Shown here piece by piece: positions 9,130 through 17,538 of a stretch of 64,000 nt of DNA (positions within the stretch are counted from its first letter, which is position 1; each line of letters opens with the position of its first letter). The position numbers and the translations under genes were made by a program. Below the pieces are notes generated by a model, which searched no databases, was not told the DNA's origin, and saw only the letters and a list, made by a program, of their open reading frames with translations. Source of the stretch: Chitinophaga rupis (GTDB taxonomy: Bacteria > Bacteroidota > Bacteroidia > Chitinophagales > Chitinophagaceae); the NCBI RefSeq assembly GCF_900109685.1, contig NZ_FOBB01000001.1, positions 1,728,608-1,792,607 on the forward strand, read 5' to 3'.

Positions 9130-10023
9130 ATGGTTACACGTTATTATGCCCTGCTATTACTATGCTTAGCTGCAGGCAGTTCCACTTTAGCCCAGGATAT
9201 ACCGGTGGTGGCGCCCGGCGCCACTGTAAAGGAAGTAGCAAAACAATTTGCGTTTACCGAAGGACCCGCGGTAAATAAACAGGGCGATATTTATTTTACC
9301 GATCAGCCGAATGATAAGATCTGGAAGTACGATGTGAATGGAAAGCTGTCATTGTTCATGGACAAAACAGGCCGCTCCAATGGATTGTACTTTGATAAAA
9401 AAGGCAACATCATTTCCTGTGCAGATGAAAAAGATGAGCTATGGTCTATTAGCCCATCTAAAAAAGTAACCGTACTGCTCAGCGATTATGAAGGCAAAAC
9501 ATTGAACGGTCCCAACGACCTGTGGATCGATCCTAAAGGCGGTATCTACTTCACCGATCCTTTTTACCCCCGCGATTACTGGACCCGCAAAACGCCGGAC
9601 ATAAAAGAACAGAAAGTATATTATTTGCCTAAAGGGAAGAAAGCCGCTGTGGTGGCAGCTGATGGCCTTGTGAAACCTAACGGTATTGTAGGTACGCCGG
9701 ATGGCAAATATTTATACGTAGCGGATCTTGAAGCAGGCAAAACCTATAGGTACAGCATTGATCCGGATGGCTCTTTAACAGGCAAAGAGTTATTTGTATC
9801 CCAGGGTTCTGATGGTATGACGCTGGATAATGAAGGGAATTTATACATTACCGGCCAGGGCGTAACCATCTATGATAGTACCGGGAAAAAGCTGGGCAAT
9901 ATTCCCATTCCCACCCATTGGACAGGCAACGTTTGTTTTGGCGGCAAAGACCGGAAAACATTATTCATCACTGCATCAGAAGCTATTTACACGCTGCAGA
10001 TGCGTGTGAAAGGAGTAGAGTAA
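9130..10023 (+). CDS. Secreted SMP-30/gluconolactonase/LRE family protein
   Basis: 297 residues with a signal peptide ending near STLAQD (residue 22). It is a six-bladed beta-propeller of the SMP-30 family. Marks are FTEGPAVNKQGDIYFTD (N-terminal metal-ligand Glu in TEGP), KTLNGPNDLWIDPKGGIYFTDP (Asn-Asp ligands), KPNGIVGTPDGKYLYVAD and SQGSDGMTLDNEGNLYITG (the Asp of SDGM). These residues form the divalent-metal lactonase site. It probably hydrolyses a sugar lactone in the periplasm. It follows the SDR gene by 30 bp and ends just before a terminator, so it closes the 6.6-10 kb group. Confidence 0.88.
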   Translation: MVTRYYALLLLCLAAGSSTLAQDIPVVAPGATVKEVAKQFAFTEGPAVNKQGDIYFTDQPNDKIWKYDVNGKLSLFMDKTGRSNGLYFDKKGNIISCADEKDELWSISPSKKVTVLLSDYEGKTLNGPNDLWIDPKGGIYFTDPFYPRDYWTRKTPDIKEQKVYYLPKGKKAAVVAADGLVKPNGIVGTPDGKYLYVADLEAGKTYRYSIDPDGSLTGKELFVSQGSDGMTLDNEGNLYITGQGVTIYDSTGKKLGNIPIPTHWTGNVCFGGKDRKTLFITASEAIYTLQMRVKGVE

Positions 10024-10040
10024 AATACTTACACCATACA

Positions 10041-10072
10041 AAACGCTCATGAATTAATTCATGGGCGTTTTT
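10041..10072 (+). terminator. Rho-independent terminator after the SMP-30 gene
   Basis: AAACGCtCATGAATT pairs with AATTCATGgGCGTTT, almost perfectly, and is followed by a T run. It lies 17 bp after the SMP-30 stop. Confidence 0.85.
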
Positions 10073-10102
10073 CATAGCTGTTATCATTAAATAAATTTCA
10101 CA

Positions 10103-12004
10103 TTGTTATCCCGCAGACATTTTTTAAAACAAGGCACAGGTTTATTAGGCGCATTGTATGCAGGTAATAATTTAGCCTGGGCGCTGCCTTCATCTATAAA
10201 TGAAGATGAGCTATCTGTGCTTTGCCGGCAGCTTACAGATACCTGGGGCAGTGCGCTGTTGAAGATGCAGGTAAAAGACAAGGCCGATAAAAATTATGGT
10301 ACCATCATCTATCCGCCGGAAAATGCGGTGCATGGCCGCATGGGCGATACCATCTATCCCTTCCTGCACCTGGCCCATGTAACCAATAACAGTGATTATG
10401 CAGATGCAGCTATACTCCTGTACCGCTGGATGGAAAACACCGTGAGCCAGCAGGATGGCTCCTGGTTAAATGAACCGGTAAAGGGCGCCTGGAAAGGCAC
10501 CACTGTATTTTCCGCCATCGCCCTGGGCGAAGCCTTAAAGCAGCATGGTACTTTGCTGGATAATAATTTCAAAAATGAGCTAACGGCCCGTTTGAAAAAG
10601 AGCGGTGATTTCATCTACAAAACTTTTAACATTGACTACGGGAATATTAATTATCCCATTTCCGCTACCTATGGCTTGTCCCTGTTAGGTGAAATACTGG
10701 GCGAGCCCCGTTTCAGCCGCCGTGGCCGTGAGCTGGCGCATAAAGCATTGCGGTTTATAACTGCAAAGGATGGTTTTCTGACCGGCGAAGGCGGGCCTTA
10801 TCATAAGCGCAGCGCTAAAGGATGTTTGTCGGTAGACCTGGGTTATAATGTAGAAGAATCCCTTCCTTCACTGGTGTTGTATGGGTTGCTCACAAAAGAT
10901 AATGAAGTGCTGGATGTGGTAAGCCGCGCCCTCGAAACACACATGCAGTTCATGTTGCCGGATGGTGGCTGGGATAACAGCTGGGGCACCCGCAACTACA
11001 AATGGACCTATTGGGGCAGCCGTACCTCCGATGGCTGCCAGCCGGCCTATGCGCTGATGGCTAACCGCAATCCTGCCTTTTACAAGGTAGCATTGCTGAA
11101 CACACAGTTGTTAAAAGCCAATACGCATGATGGTGTTTTATACGGCGGCCCGCATTACCTGAGCCATGGCGTAAGCGCCAGCCTGCACCACACTTTTTGC
11201 CATATTAAAGCGCTGGTAACTATACTGGATCATGGTGTGCCAAAACCACCGGCAACTTTTGCCAAAGTAACCCTGCCGCGGGAGCAGGCATACGGCAGCC
11301 GTTTTTTCAGTGATATACAAACCACGCTCATCTCCCACGGCGCGTTCAGGGCTACTGTTACGGCCTATGACCGCAACTATAAAGATTTTAAAGGCGGCCA
11401 TGCTTCCGGTGGCGCGCTTACCATGCTATGGCATGAAAAGGCAGGGTTGATCTTCACAGCCAGTATGAATGAGTACCAGCTGATTGAAGCAGGTAATATG
11501 CAGGTGGATAACGATCCTTTATCCATGCCTTTAACACCGCGTATTGAATTACAGGAAGGCGGGGCTGTTTACATGAATATCCATGACCTTACTGCAACTA
11601 TGAAAACTACGCAGGAGCAGGATACCATCGTTATACATACCCGCTCTAAGCTGGTAAATAAAGATCAGCAGCAGCCGGCAGCAGGCGCCGTGAATTGCGA
11701 GGTAACTTACCGGTTCAGCAAAGACAAAGTAATTTTGCATTTTAAGCATGATGCAAAAGAAGGAAGACCCGTGAAGATCATAGTGCCGGTTATTTCCCCA
11801 TCTTCAGAAAGCTATGAAATTACATTAGCGCATACTGCGGAGGTCCATAAACAGGAGGGAAGTGTGCGTATTACTCCTGATAAAAAAATGATGTTGTTAC
11901 CCATGACGGGAGAGCGGGTATTTAATTTTGTACCCGGCCTGGAAGCGCTGCCTTTTTGCATAGAAGCCAATGAAACAGTAATAGAGCTGGGCTTTTTTGC
12001 CTGA
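10103..12004 (+). CDS. Tat-exported protein of unrecognised family, alpha-toroid plus beta-sandwich architecture
   Basis: 633 residues. The reading frame is stopped at 10088-10090 and the first usable codon is TTG at 10103, giving MLSRRHFLKQGTGLLGALYA, a twin-arginine signal. A rare TTG start is therefore the only sensible start. Residues about 35-370 are rich in helices with aromatic/Gly turns (GDTIYPFLHLAHV, NINYPISATYGLSLLGE, GGWDNSWGTRNYKWTYWGSR) like (alpha/alpha)6 toroids of polysaccharide lyases and hydrolases. Residues about 380-633 are beta-rich (GGALTMLWHEKAGLIFTAS, VNCEVTYRFSKDKVILHF), as in heparinase II/III-type proteins. I do not recognise the family and assign no reaction. A carbohydrate-active role is inference. 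A terminator separates it from the gene before; a sigma-factor gene follows 99 bp on. Confidence 0.7.
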   Translation: MLSRRHFLKQGTGLLGALYAGNNLAWALPSSINEDELSVLCRQLTDTWGSALLKMQVKDKADKNYGTIIYPPENAVHGRMGDTIYPFLHLAHVTNNSDYADAAILLYRWMENTVSQQDGSWLNEPVKGAWKGTTVFSAIALGEALKQHGTLLDNNFKNELTARLKKSGDFIYKTFNIDYGNINYPISATYGLSLLGEILGEPRFSRRGRELAHKALRFITAKDGFLTGEGGPYHKRSAKGCLSVDLGYNVEESLPSLVLYGLLTKDNEVLDVVSRALETHMQFMLPDGGWDNSWGTRNYKWTYWGSRTSDGCQPAYALMANRNPAFYKVALLNTQLLKANTHDGVLYGGPHYLSHGVSASLHHTFCHIKALVTILDHGVPKPPATFAKVTLPREQAYGSRFFSDIQTTLISHGAFRATVTAYDRNYKDFKGGHASGGALTMLWHEKAGLIFTASMNEYQLIEAGNMQVDNDPLSMPLTPRIELQEGGAVYMNIHDLTATMKTTQEQDTIVIHTRSKLVNKDQQQPAAGAVNCEVTYRFSKDKVILHFKHDAKEGRPVKIIVPVISPSSESYEITLAHTAEVHKQEGSVRITPDKKMMLLPMTGERVFNFVPGLEALPFCIEANETVIELGFFA

Positions 12005-12103
12005 CCTTATAATGATACCCCGCTGGTAGAAATTTATTTTGAGCAGGCAACCCTTTGTTTATAATCTGCATTTATACTTGTATAACCACTTTACCAACAG
12101 GGA

Positions 12104-12658
12104 ATGGATCTACCGGTACTCATCAAAGAAGCAAAACAAGGCAGCGCTGCTGCTCAGAAATGCATTTTTGATCAGCTGGCAGATAAAATGTTAATGGTTT
12201 GCCGCCGGTATGTGAAGAACCAGGAGGATGCGGAGGAGCTGCTGCTGGATGGCTTTTACAAATTCTTTAAAGGCTTGCCTGCTTTTAATTACCAGGGCGA
12301 AGCCGCTTTATACACCTGGCTGAAGCGCATCATGATCAATGAATGCCTGATGTTCCTGCGGAAGAAACAGGCCTTTGTAATTGTGTCGGAAACCGTAGCA
12401 GAAACCATTCCGCTGGAAGAGGAAGCATTGAATAATTTATCGGCCACAGATATTTTTAACCTGATCGTACAGCTGCCGGCGGGGTACCGCACGGTTTTTA
12501 ACCTGCATGCTATTGAAGGTATGAATCATGGGGAGATTGCTTCCCTGCTGGGTATTTCCGAAGGTACTTCCAAATCGCAGCTAAGCAAAGCAAGATCATT
12601 GTTACAGAAAATGTTGCTGCAAAAAAATATTACGTATGTCAAACGAAGCACACAATAA
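12104..12658 (+). CDS. ECF-type RNA polymerase sigma-70 family factor
   Basis: 184 residues, the usual ECF length. Region 2 spans about 20-85 (FDQLADKMLMVCRRYVKNQEDAEELLLDGFYKFF), and region 4 about 120-175 contains a helix-turn-helix (GMNHGEIASLLGISEGTSKSQLSKARSLL). It overlaps by 23 bp the start of a single-pass membrane protein, the normal sigma/anti-sigma arrangement. A TATACTTG box at 12073-12080 with TTTG at 12054-12057 is a possible, somewhat short-spaced, promoter. Confidence 0.93.
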   Translation: MDLPVLIKEAKQGSAAAQKCIFDQLADKMLMVCRRYVKNQEDAEELLLDGFYKFFKGLPAFNYQGEAALYTWLKRIMINECLMFLRKKQAFVIVSETVAETIPLEEEALNNLSATDIFNLIVQLPAGYRTVFNLHAIEGMNHGEIASLLGISEGTSKSQLSKARSLLQKMLLQKNITYVKRSTQ

Positions 12659-13283
12659 GGATTGGGTAAGCAGGCTGGATGGCTTAAACCATGCAGCTGG
12701 CGAGGCGGGATTGGATAAGAACGCCGCGTGGGACAAGCTGCATACCCGCATGCAGCGGAAACAACGTAAAAGTAAAGCCGGATGGTATTGGGCTGCAGCG
12801 GCTTGTGTACTGGCGGCCTGCCTGATACCGGCCTTGCTGGTGCATAAACAAAAGTATACCGGGGTACACACCTCGCCAGCGGTAACTTACCACCATTCGG
12901 ATACAGCGGCAGCTTCGGTTATTTCAAAAAAGGAAGCTCCTGTTAATGTGGTGAAGGAAATGCATAAACCGGTTGCAGCACAGCAGGAGGTTGCAGCGAT
13001 ATTGCCGGCCCTTATTCATCCGGTTAATCCCACCAATATTACTGCTGCTTTAAAGAAAGATACCTTACAAATAACCGATACCATGCTGGCAGCTGTTCCC
13101 GCAACCGCTGCACCAAAGAAAATGCGGGTAGTACATATTAACGAGCTGGGTGAGGCAACAGTAAATGAAGTAGTATACCCGGAGTATAAGCCATTTACCA
13201 TCAGAGTTAATAGCCCGGCAGGTTTAGGTGATCAAACAATTGCAAATAGTACACTTAATATTCATCTCTCTCCAAAAAATTAG
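12636..13283 (+). CDS. Single-pass membrane protein, probable anti-sigma factor
   Basis: 215 residues: a soluble N-terminal part (1-48), one transmembrane segment about 49-69 (GWYWAAAACVLAACLIPALL) preceded by a basic RKQRKSK stretch, and an extracytoplasmic tail rich in Ala/Pro/Val. No zinc-binding ZAS motif or FecR domain is visible. The call rests on topology and on the 23-bp overlap with the ECF sigma gene, so it is contextual. The downstream gene starts 4 bp after the stop, which makes a tight three-gene operon. Confidence 0.7.
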   Translation: MSNEAHNKDWVSRLDGLNHAAGEAGLDKNAAWDKLHTRMQRKQRKSKAGWYWAAAACVLAACLIPALLVHKQKYTGVHTSPAVTYHHSDTAAASVISKKEAPVNVVKEMHKPVAAQQEVAAILPALIHPVNPTNITAALKKDTLQITDTMLAAVPATAAPKKMRVVHINELGEATVNEVVYPEYKPFTIRVNSPAGLGDQTIANSTLNIHLSPKN

Positions 13284-13287
13284 CTAA

Positions 13288-14373
13288 ATGAAAAAAATGA
13301 TCTGTTTATGGATGCTGGCTAGCAGCATCACGGGAGTGGTATGCGCGCAGGAAAAAAAAGCTGTAACCAATGAGGATAAAACCTTTGAGCTGCCGGCAAA
13401 TAAAATAACCAGGAGCTTCTGGATTGAGCTGGATAAAGGTAATAAGATGCAGGTAGAGCTGGTGAACATTGATGACCTGGAACAGGTTGGGAACGTGGAT
13501 TCCCTGGTAAGGATGTTCCTGCAGGACCTTGCGCCCTTAAAGGATTCGTTGTCTGATGAGCTGTCCTATAAGCGGATCGACTATGTAACAGATACAAAGG
13601 CAAAGAAGATCCGCATTTACAAAGGCAGGTCTAACAGCAACAGCTATCTTATTCAGCGGGGAGAGGTGGCTGCTTTAAAATTGGAGCAGGATACCATTCA
13701 TTTTTTAGGCAAGGTAAATAACGGGCATCCTTACCGGTTTAGCTTTTTTGTGAATAACTGGAATGAGCTGGCCGCCTATGCAGATGGCCGTTTGAATGAC
13801 AAGCTGCATACCCTTGGAACAAAGTATAATACTGACTGGATGAGAGGAGAAGATGGACGGATGCATCTTACAAAAGATTATTTGATCTCAGCTAAGCAGA
13901 GCCGGGGATATTTATCTCCAGGGGGGGATCAGCTGGAGCTGAATGCAGCAGCAAGTATTCAGAACTATAAGAATTATTTTGTACCTGGTTTTTCACTGGG
14001 GGGAGCTGTAATAGCCAGCTCCATTTTTCATAATAAGCTGGTAAAGCATGTATTGGGTGTGTACTGGGAACCTAACTTTTTCTTTGGTAAGGATAGTGAT
14101 GGTAAGGCCAGGGTTTACCGGAATGATTTTCTTACACTGGTTTATGGACAGGGAGCTGCAAAACAGCCGGGTAAAAAACCTGATCTTACATTTACTTTTT
14201 CGCTTGGTTATTTGATCCACCGGGAAGGTGATTATATGGCGCCGCATACTTTTCGTATAGGCATGGGGCGTATGTCGCTGTTTGAAGGTAAAACAAAGGT
14301 AGAGCCGTTATTATATTTTAACGATTTCTTTAAAGGGGTAACACCCGGCATAAGGCTGATCCAATATTTTTAA
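13288..14373 (+). CDS. Secreted protein with a probable outer-membrane beta-barrel end, unknown function
   Basis: 361 residues with a signal peptide ending near GVVCAQ (residue 21). The middle is charged and not recognisable. The last about 140 residues have the alternating pattern of beta-barrel strands (SLGGAVIASSIFHN, HVLGVYWEPNFFFGKD, DLTFTFSLGYLIHREGDY) and end in a terminal aromatic (LIQYF), as outer-membrane proteins do. It lies 4 bp after the probable anti-sigma gene. The trio may sense or report envelope state; this is inference from arrangement. I do not recognise a named family. Confidence 0.7.
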   Translation: MKKMICLWMLASSITGVVCAQEKKAVTNEDKTFELPANKITRSFWIELDKGNKMQVELVNIDDLEQVGNVDSLVRMFLQDLAPLKDSLSDELSYKRIDYVTDTKAKKIRIYKGRSNSNSYLIQRGEVAALKLEQDTIHFLGKVNNGHPYRFSFFVNNWNELAAYADGRLNDKLHTLGTKYNTDWMRGEDGRMHLTKDYLISAKQSRGYLSPGGDQLELNAAASIQNYKNYFVPGFSLGGAVIASSIFHNKLVKHVLGVYWEPNFFFGKDSDGKARVYRNDFLTLVYGQGAAKQPGKKPDLTFTFSLGYLIHREGDYMAPHTFRIGMGRMSLFEGKTKVEPLLYFNDFFKGVTPGIRLIQYF

Positions 14374-14457
14374 AAAGGCATAACAATATCTTGATCTGCT
14401 GCTCTTTGAATTTGATCCGGAAATTTGCGATTTTTACTTTGCGCTAAATCGTTAACA

Positions 14458-15078
14458 ATGGAAGAATTAAAAGAAGAGATCGCAGACCAGGTTCGTGCTA
14501 TGATAGCAGGCGGGTTTTATGATGCAGAGGAAATACAGGAGAATATCATGGATATATTCTATGATGAGGTGCTGGACGAAGCATGGCTGAAAGAAGAGAT
14601 CAGCCGCCAGTATACCGCCCGCTTGCAGGAGCAGGCAGCCTGGCCACAGGAGACCGATTTTGACCGGCTGGCCCGCGTCTTTGATCAGCTGAACAGTTCC
14701 GGCATTATTGCCTTGCACAATGCCGGCTATACCCGGCAGGACGGTGAAAGTGATTGCGGCCATATCTACAGCGAATTAAAAGCAGAAGGTATTACCACCC
14801 GCGGGTATTGCTTTTACCATACGCAGGACTTGGAACGGGTAATAGAAGGGCATGAGCTGTATTTAGCCTTTGGAACTTTTGAAGCAGATAGCCTTGCTGT
14901 TGTTGCCATAGGGGAGGAGATTGTTAAAGTATTGGCCGCTCATGGTTTTGAAAATAAATGGGACCATACTGCAGATACCCGGATCGCTATACCTGGTATA
15001 AAATGGCAGAAACGGTTTGGTACGGAGAACTGCAGTGAGGAACGGGCGGTGGAGTTGTTGAGTAATAGCGTGGAATAG
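14458..15078 (+). CDS. DUF6891-type cytoplasmic protein
   Basis: 206 residues from the ATG at 14458; an upstream in-frame TTG at 14425 is unlikely because a promoter-like TTACTTTG lies across it at 14434-14441. The protein is acidic, with no signal peptide or membrane segment. The N-terminal helix (EELKEEIADQVRAMIAGGFYDAEEI) and the phrases FDQLNSSGIIALHNAGYT, RGYCFYHTQDLERV and LYLAFGTFEADS fit the DUF6891 family as I remember it. That family has no known function. It is convergent with the next gene, 6 bp apart. Confidence 0.75.
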   Translation: MEELKEEIADQVRAMIAGGFYDAEEIQENIMDIFYDEVLDEAWLKEEISRQYTARLQEQAAWPQETDFDRLARVFDQLNSSGIIALHNAGYTRQDGESDCGHIYSELKAEGITTRGYCFYHTQDLERVIEGHELYLAFGTFEADSLAVVAIGEEIVKVLAAHGFENKWDHTADTRIAIPGIKWQKRFGTENCSEERAVELLSNSVE

Positions 15079-15084
15079 CCCGAT

Positions 15085-15894
15085 CTACCCTATCCCGTAA
15101 TAATCATTCATCAATTTATCAAACCACCGTCCCGGTAATATTTGCTTAAGCAAGGGAACAATGGTTTGCCCGGTTTGACCTATAAGATAACGGTGAGCAG
15201 GATGTTTGGCAGCCACAATTTTGCAAAGCCTGGCGCCAATAGCAGCCGGGGACGCGGCAGCGCCTTCATTCTTTTCAATATTTGCAATAACAGTATAGTA
15301 CGCCTTTTCTAAAGCGGGATGTTGCATTGTAAAGGGAGCTTTCTCACGGTTTTGCGTGATGGGCGTATTAAAATCACCGGGATTAAGGATCACCACTTTA
15401 ACGCCTGTGCTCCGTAATTCCATCCGTAAGCTTTGCGTATAACCTTCCAGCGCGTATTTGGAAGCCACGTACATGCTCTGGTAAGGAAGTCCCATAAGGC
15501 CAGCCAGCGATCCCATATTTACAATTAACCCCTTTTTATTTTCGATCATGCCCGGTAATACGGTGTTGCACATACGAACGATCCCGAAAAAATTCACCTC
15601 AAATTGTTTTTGCGCCATTGCAACAGGCATGGCATAAGCCGGGCCTACAACACAATTGCCGGCATTGTTAACCAACACATCTATCCGGCCTTCCATCTTC
15701 AGAATGTGTTCAACAGCAGTACGTGCGGAGGTATCATCCGTTACATCCAGCTCAATGGGCCTGAAGGATACCGCTTTCATACGTTGCAGATCCCGGGTGG
15801 ACCCATAAACAACATGGCCCTTTTCCTGCAGTGCGTTAGCGCAGGCCAGGCCAATACCGGAAGAAGCGCCTGTTACAAGGATTACTTTTTTCAC
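15085..15894 (-). CDS. Classical SDR family oxidoreductase
   Basis: 269 residues. TGASSGIG near residue 8 is the NAD(P)-binding loop, ELDV the adenine-site Asp, NNAG the conserved loop, and YVASK supplies the catalytic Tyr and Lys with a preceding Ser in MGSLAG. All catalytic residues are present, unlike in the SDR at 8296. The C-terminal segment (HPAHRYLIGQTGQTIVPLLKQILP) matches SDRs often called retinol dehydrogenase- or YbbO-like. The substrate is unknown. Confidence 0.9.
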   Translation of the reverse strand: MKKVILVTGASSGIGLACANALQEKGHVVYGSTRDLQRMKAVSFRPIELDVTDDTSARTAVEHILKMEGRIDVLVNNAGNCVVGPAYAMPVAMAQKQFEVNFFGIVRMCNTVLPGMIENKKGLIVNMGSLAGLMGLPYQSMYVASKYALEGYTQSLRMELRSTGVKVVILNPGDFNTPITQNREKAPFTMQHPALEKAYYTVIANIEKNEGAAASPAAIGARLCKIVAAKHPAHRYLIGQTGQTIVPLLKQILPGRWFDKLMNDYYGIG

Positions 15895-15968
15895 AGTGGC
15901 GTTATGTTAGCTATTAAAGGTAAGAAGATCCCGGGCGTGCATACTGAAATTCATTATATTTATATACA

Positions 15969-16772
15969 ATGTCAAAAGATAAGTTTCGGGTCAGCATCCC
16001 AGATCCCTGTACTCAAGCCTGGAGTGATATGACGCCTGCCGAAGGCGGCCGCTTTTGTAGCCATTGTCAGAAAGCAGTGATAGATTTTTCATTAATGACT
16101 GACAAAGAAATAATTGCGGTTATCAGCAACCACAATAAAAGCCTTTGCGGGCGTTTTCAATCTGCACAACTCAACCGTAGCCTGCATGTGCCGGCCCCGC
16201 CGAAACGCTCTTTTTTTCCTGCAGCAGTATTTGCATCTTTAATAGCAGCCCTGGTGCCGGAAAGTAGTAAGGCGCAAACCCTGGCAAGTACCACCGCTCA
16301 ATCCACGCCCATTAAAACAGAACATGCTAAAAGCAGGGCGGCAGCCGCTGCCTTTAAAGGGCAGATCATTGATTCGCTTACCGGTAAGGGTTTAGCGGGT
16401 GTTACTATCTCATTAAAACATAAGGGCGTAGAAGAGTCAGGCGCCATCACCGATGGGGAAGGTAAATTTGTGTTGAACATCCCTGCCAGGCTTAGACAAC
16501 AGGCACTTAGGGTTAATATCAGCTATATCGGTTACGCCTCAAAGGAGGTTTCATTTGATATGGATCAGCAGCCTTTGTCAACGACCATTGAACTAAAACC
16601 GTCAAACATCGACCTGCCGGAGATAGCGGTGGTGGGATACGGCACTAGAACCGGGGTTGTAATAATGGGTGCTATTTCCATTGTTAATACACAGCCTGTC
16701 ACAATCAAAAAAGAAGAAGCGCGTAAACGAACCTGGTGGTGGCGGATCACCCATCCTTTCAGGCGCAGATAA
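15969..16772 (+). CDS. Membrane protein with Cys-rich 'CGRF' N-terminus and carboxypeptidase-regulatory-like domain
   Basis: 267 residues. The cytoplasmic N-terminus has Cys14, the pair Cys30-x-x-Cys33 (RFCSHCQKAVIDFS) and Cys60 in SLCGRF, a possible metal site common in Bacteroidota proteins of this kind. A membrane segment lies at about 82-96. A CarboxypepD_reg-like beta-sandwich spans about 128-210 (FKGQIIDSLTGKGLAGVTIS). The end contains VVGYGTRTGVVIMGAIS (221-237), which resembles the start of a SusC plug (compare VVGYGTQKKADLTGAV in the SusC here), but no plug or barrel follows. Many family members carry TonB-like C-termini instead. Function unknown. Confidence 0.8.
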   Translation: MSKDKFRVSIPDPCTQAWSDMTPAEGGRFCSHCQKAVIDFSLMTDKEIIAVISNHNKSLCGRFQSAQLNRSLHVPAPPKRSFFPAAVFASLIAALVPESSKAQTLASTTAQSTPIKTEHAKSRAAAAAFKGQIIDSLTGKGLAGVTISLKHKGVEESGAITDGEGKFVLNIPARLRQQALRVNISYIGYASKEVSFDMDQQPLSTTIELKPSNIDLPEIAVVGYGTRTGVVIMGAISIVNTQPVTIKKEEARKRTWWWRITHPFRRR

Positions 16773-16950
16773 ATCCGGAATGGGATATTTACAATAGCCG
16801 GAAACTACCCGCCACCCCCGAACCTTTTCCTCTATTTTTACCAACCAAACAACTTCTGTTAAAATTACATTAAAATTCGTTTATATTCATTTTACCCGCC
16901 AAACCACCAAAATTTAATCAATTTTTAATAAGGGCTTATCAAAGTTTTAT

Positions 16951-16958
16951 TAATTTTG
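16951..16958 (+). promoter_or_regulatory. Bacteroidota -7 box (TAATTTTG) of a possibly leaderless gene
   Basis: TAATTTTG matches the TAnnTTTG consensus. It lies only 8 bp before the ATG at 16967, so the transcript start would be almost at the start codon. No clear TTG -33 element is seen 19-21 bp upstream. Confidence 0.4.
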
Positions 16959-16966
16959 AGCCCCAA

Positions 16967-17368
16967 ATGAGAGTATTTATTTTTTTCATATATCTGTGTA
17001 GCCTGATGTCGCTGGGGTATGATTATTTTCATACAACGGGTACCCTGCACCGTACCATGTGCTACTCTCAGGCACAGGATAGTGAAAAAAAGCAGCAGGT
17101 AAATGCTACCGTAAATACAGATCAGACCTACACCTTTATCCAGGATATTCACCCAAATGAAGAAAGAGAATTCCTGATCAGTGACAATGTGGAGGATGAA
17201 GACGCGAATAATTACTTTGCCAGGAAATATAAATTGTTAACCAGGTGTTATTTAACATCCTCGGGCTCACCCGGCTTAAATCATTTCTACGGCGGCTTTA
17301 AAGACCGTCCACTCTTTTACAGCTATTTATCCTATAAATACATTACACAAAGAACTTTAAGGATCTGA
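16967..17368 (+). CDS. Small secreted hypothetical protein
   Basis: 133 residues from the ATG at 16967. The N-terminus is hydrophobic (VFIFFIYLCSLMSLGYDYF), a signal peptide or membrane anchor. The rest is acidic in the middle (ISDNVEDEDANNYFARKY) and ends in a Tyr-rich basic tail (FYSYLSYKYITQRTLRI). I do not recognise it. A near-consensus -7 box just before the ATG and the sensible signal sequence support it as a real gene. It is 170 bp before the RND operon; no sign of a shared function. Confidence 0.55.
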   Translation: MRVFIFFIYLCSLMSLGYDYFHTTGTLHRTMCYSQAQDSEKKQQVNATVNTDQTYTFIQDIHPNEEREFLISDNVEDEDANNYFARKYKLLTRCYLTSSGSPGLNHFYGGFKDRPLFYSYLSYKYITQRTLRI

Positions 17369-17538
17369 TCAGGTAATATGCATTAGCAACCTACGGTGCG
17401 AGCATGAATACCTGGCGGATGTATATTAACGCTACTCCCCCTGCACGACAATTCAGGTCTTGCCCCGGCTACTGATGCCATCTTACATCCAGAGAGATCT
17501 CTGACGTTCAAGTGCCAACCGTTCAATCCATTACAATC

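Noticed and set aside
14425..14457. TTG start giving an 11-residue extension of the DUF6891 protein
   Set aside because: The ATG at 14458 starts the conserved acidic helix, and a promoter-like box lies across the extension.
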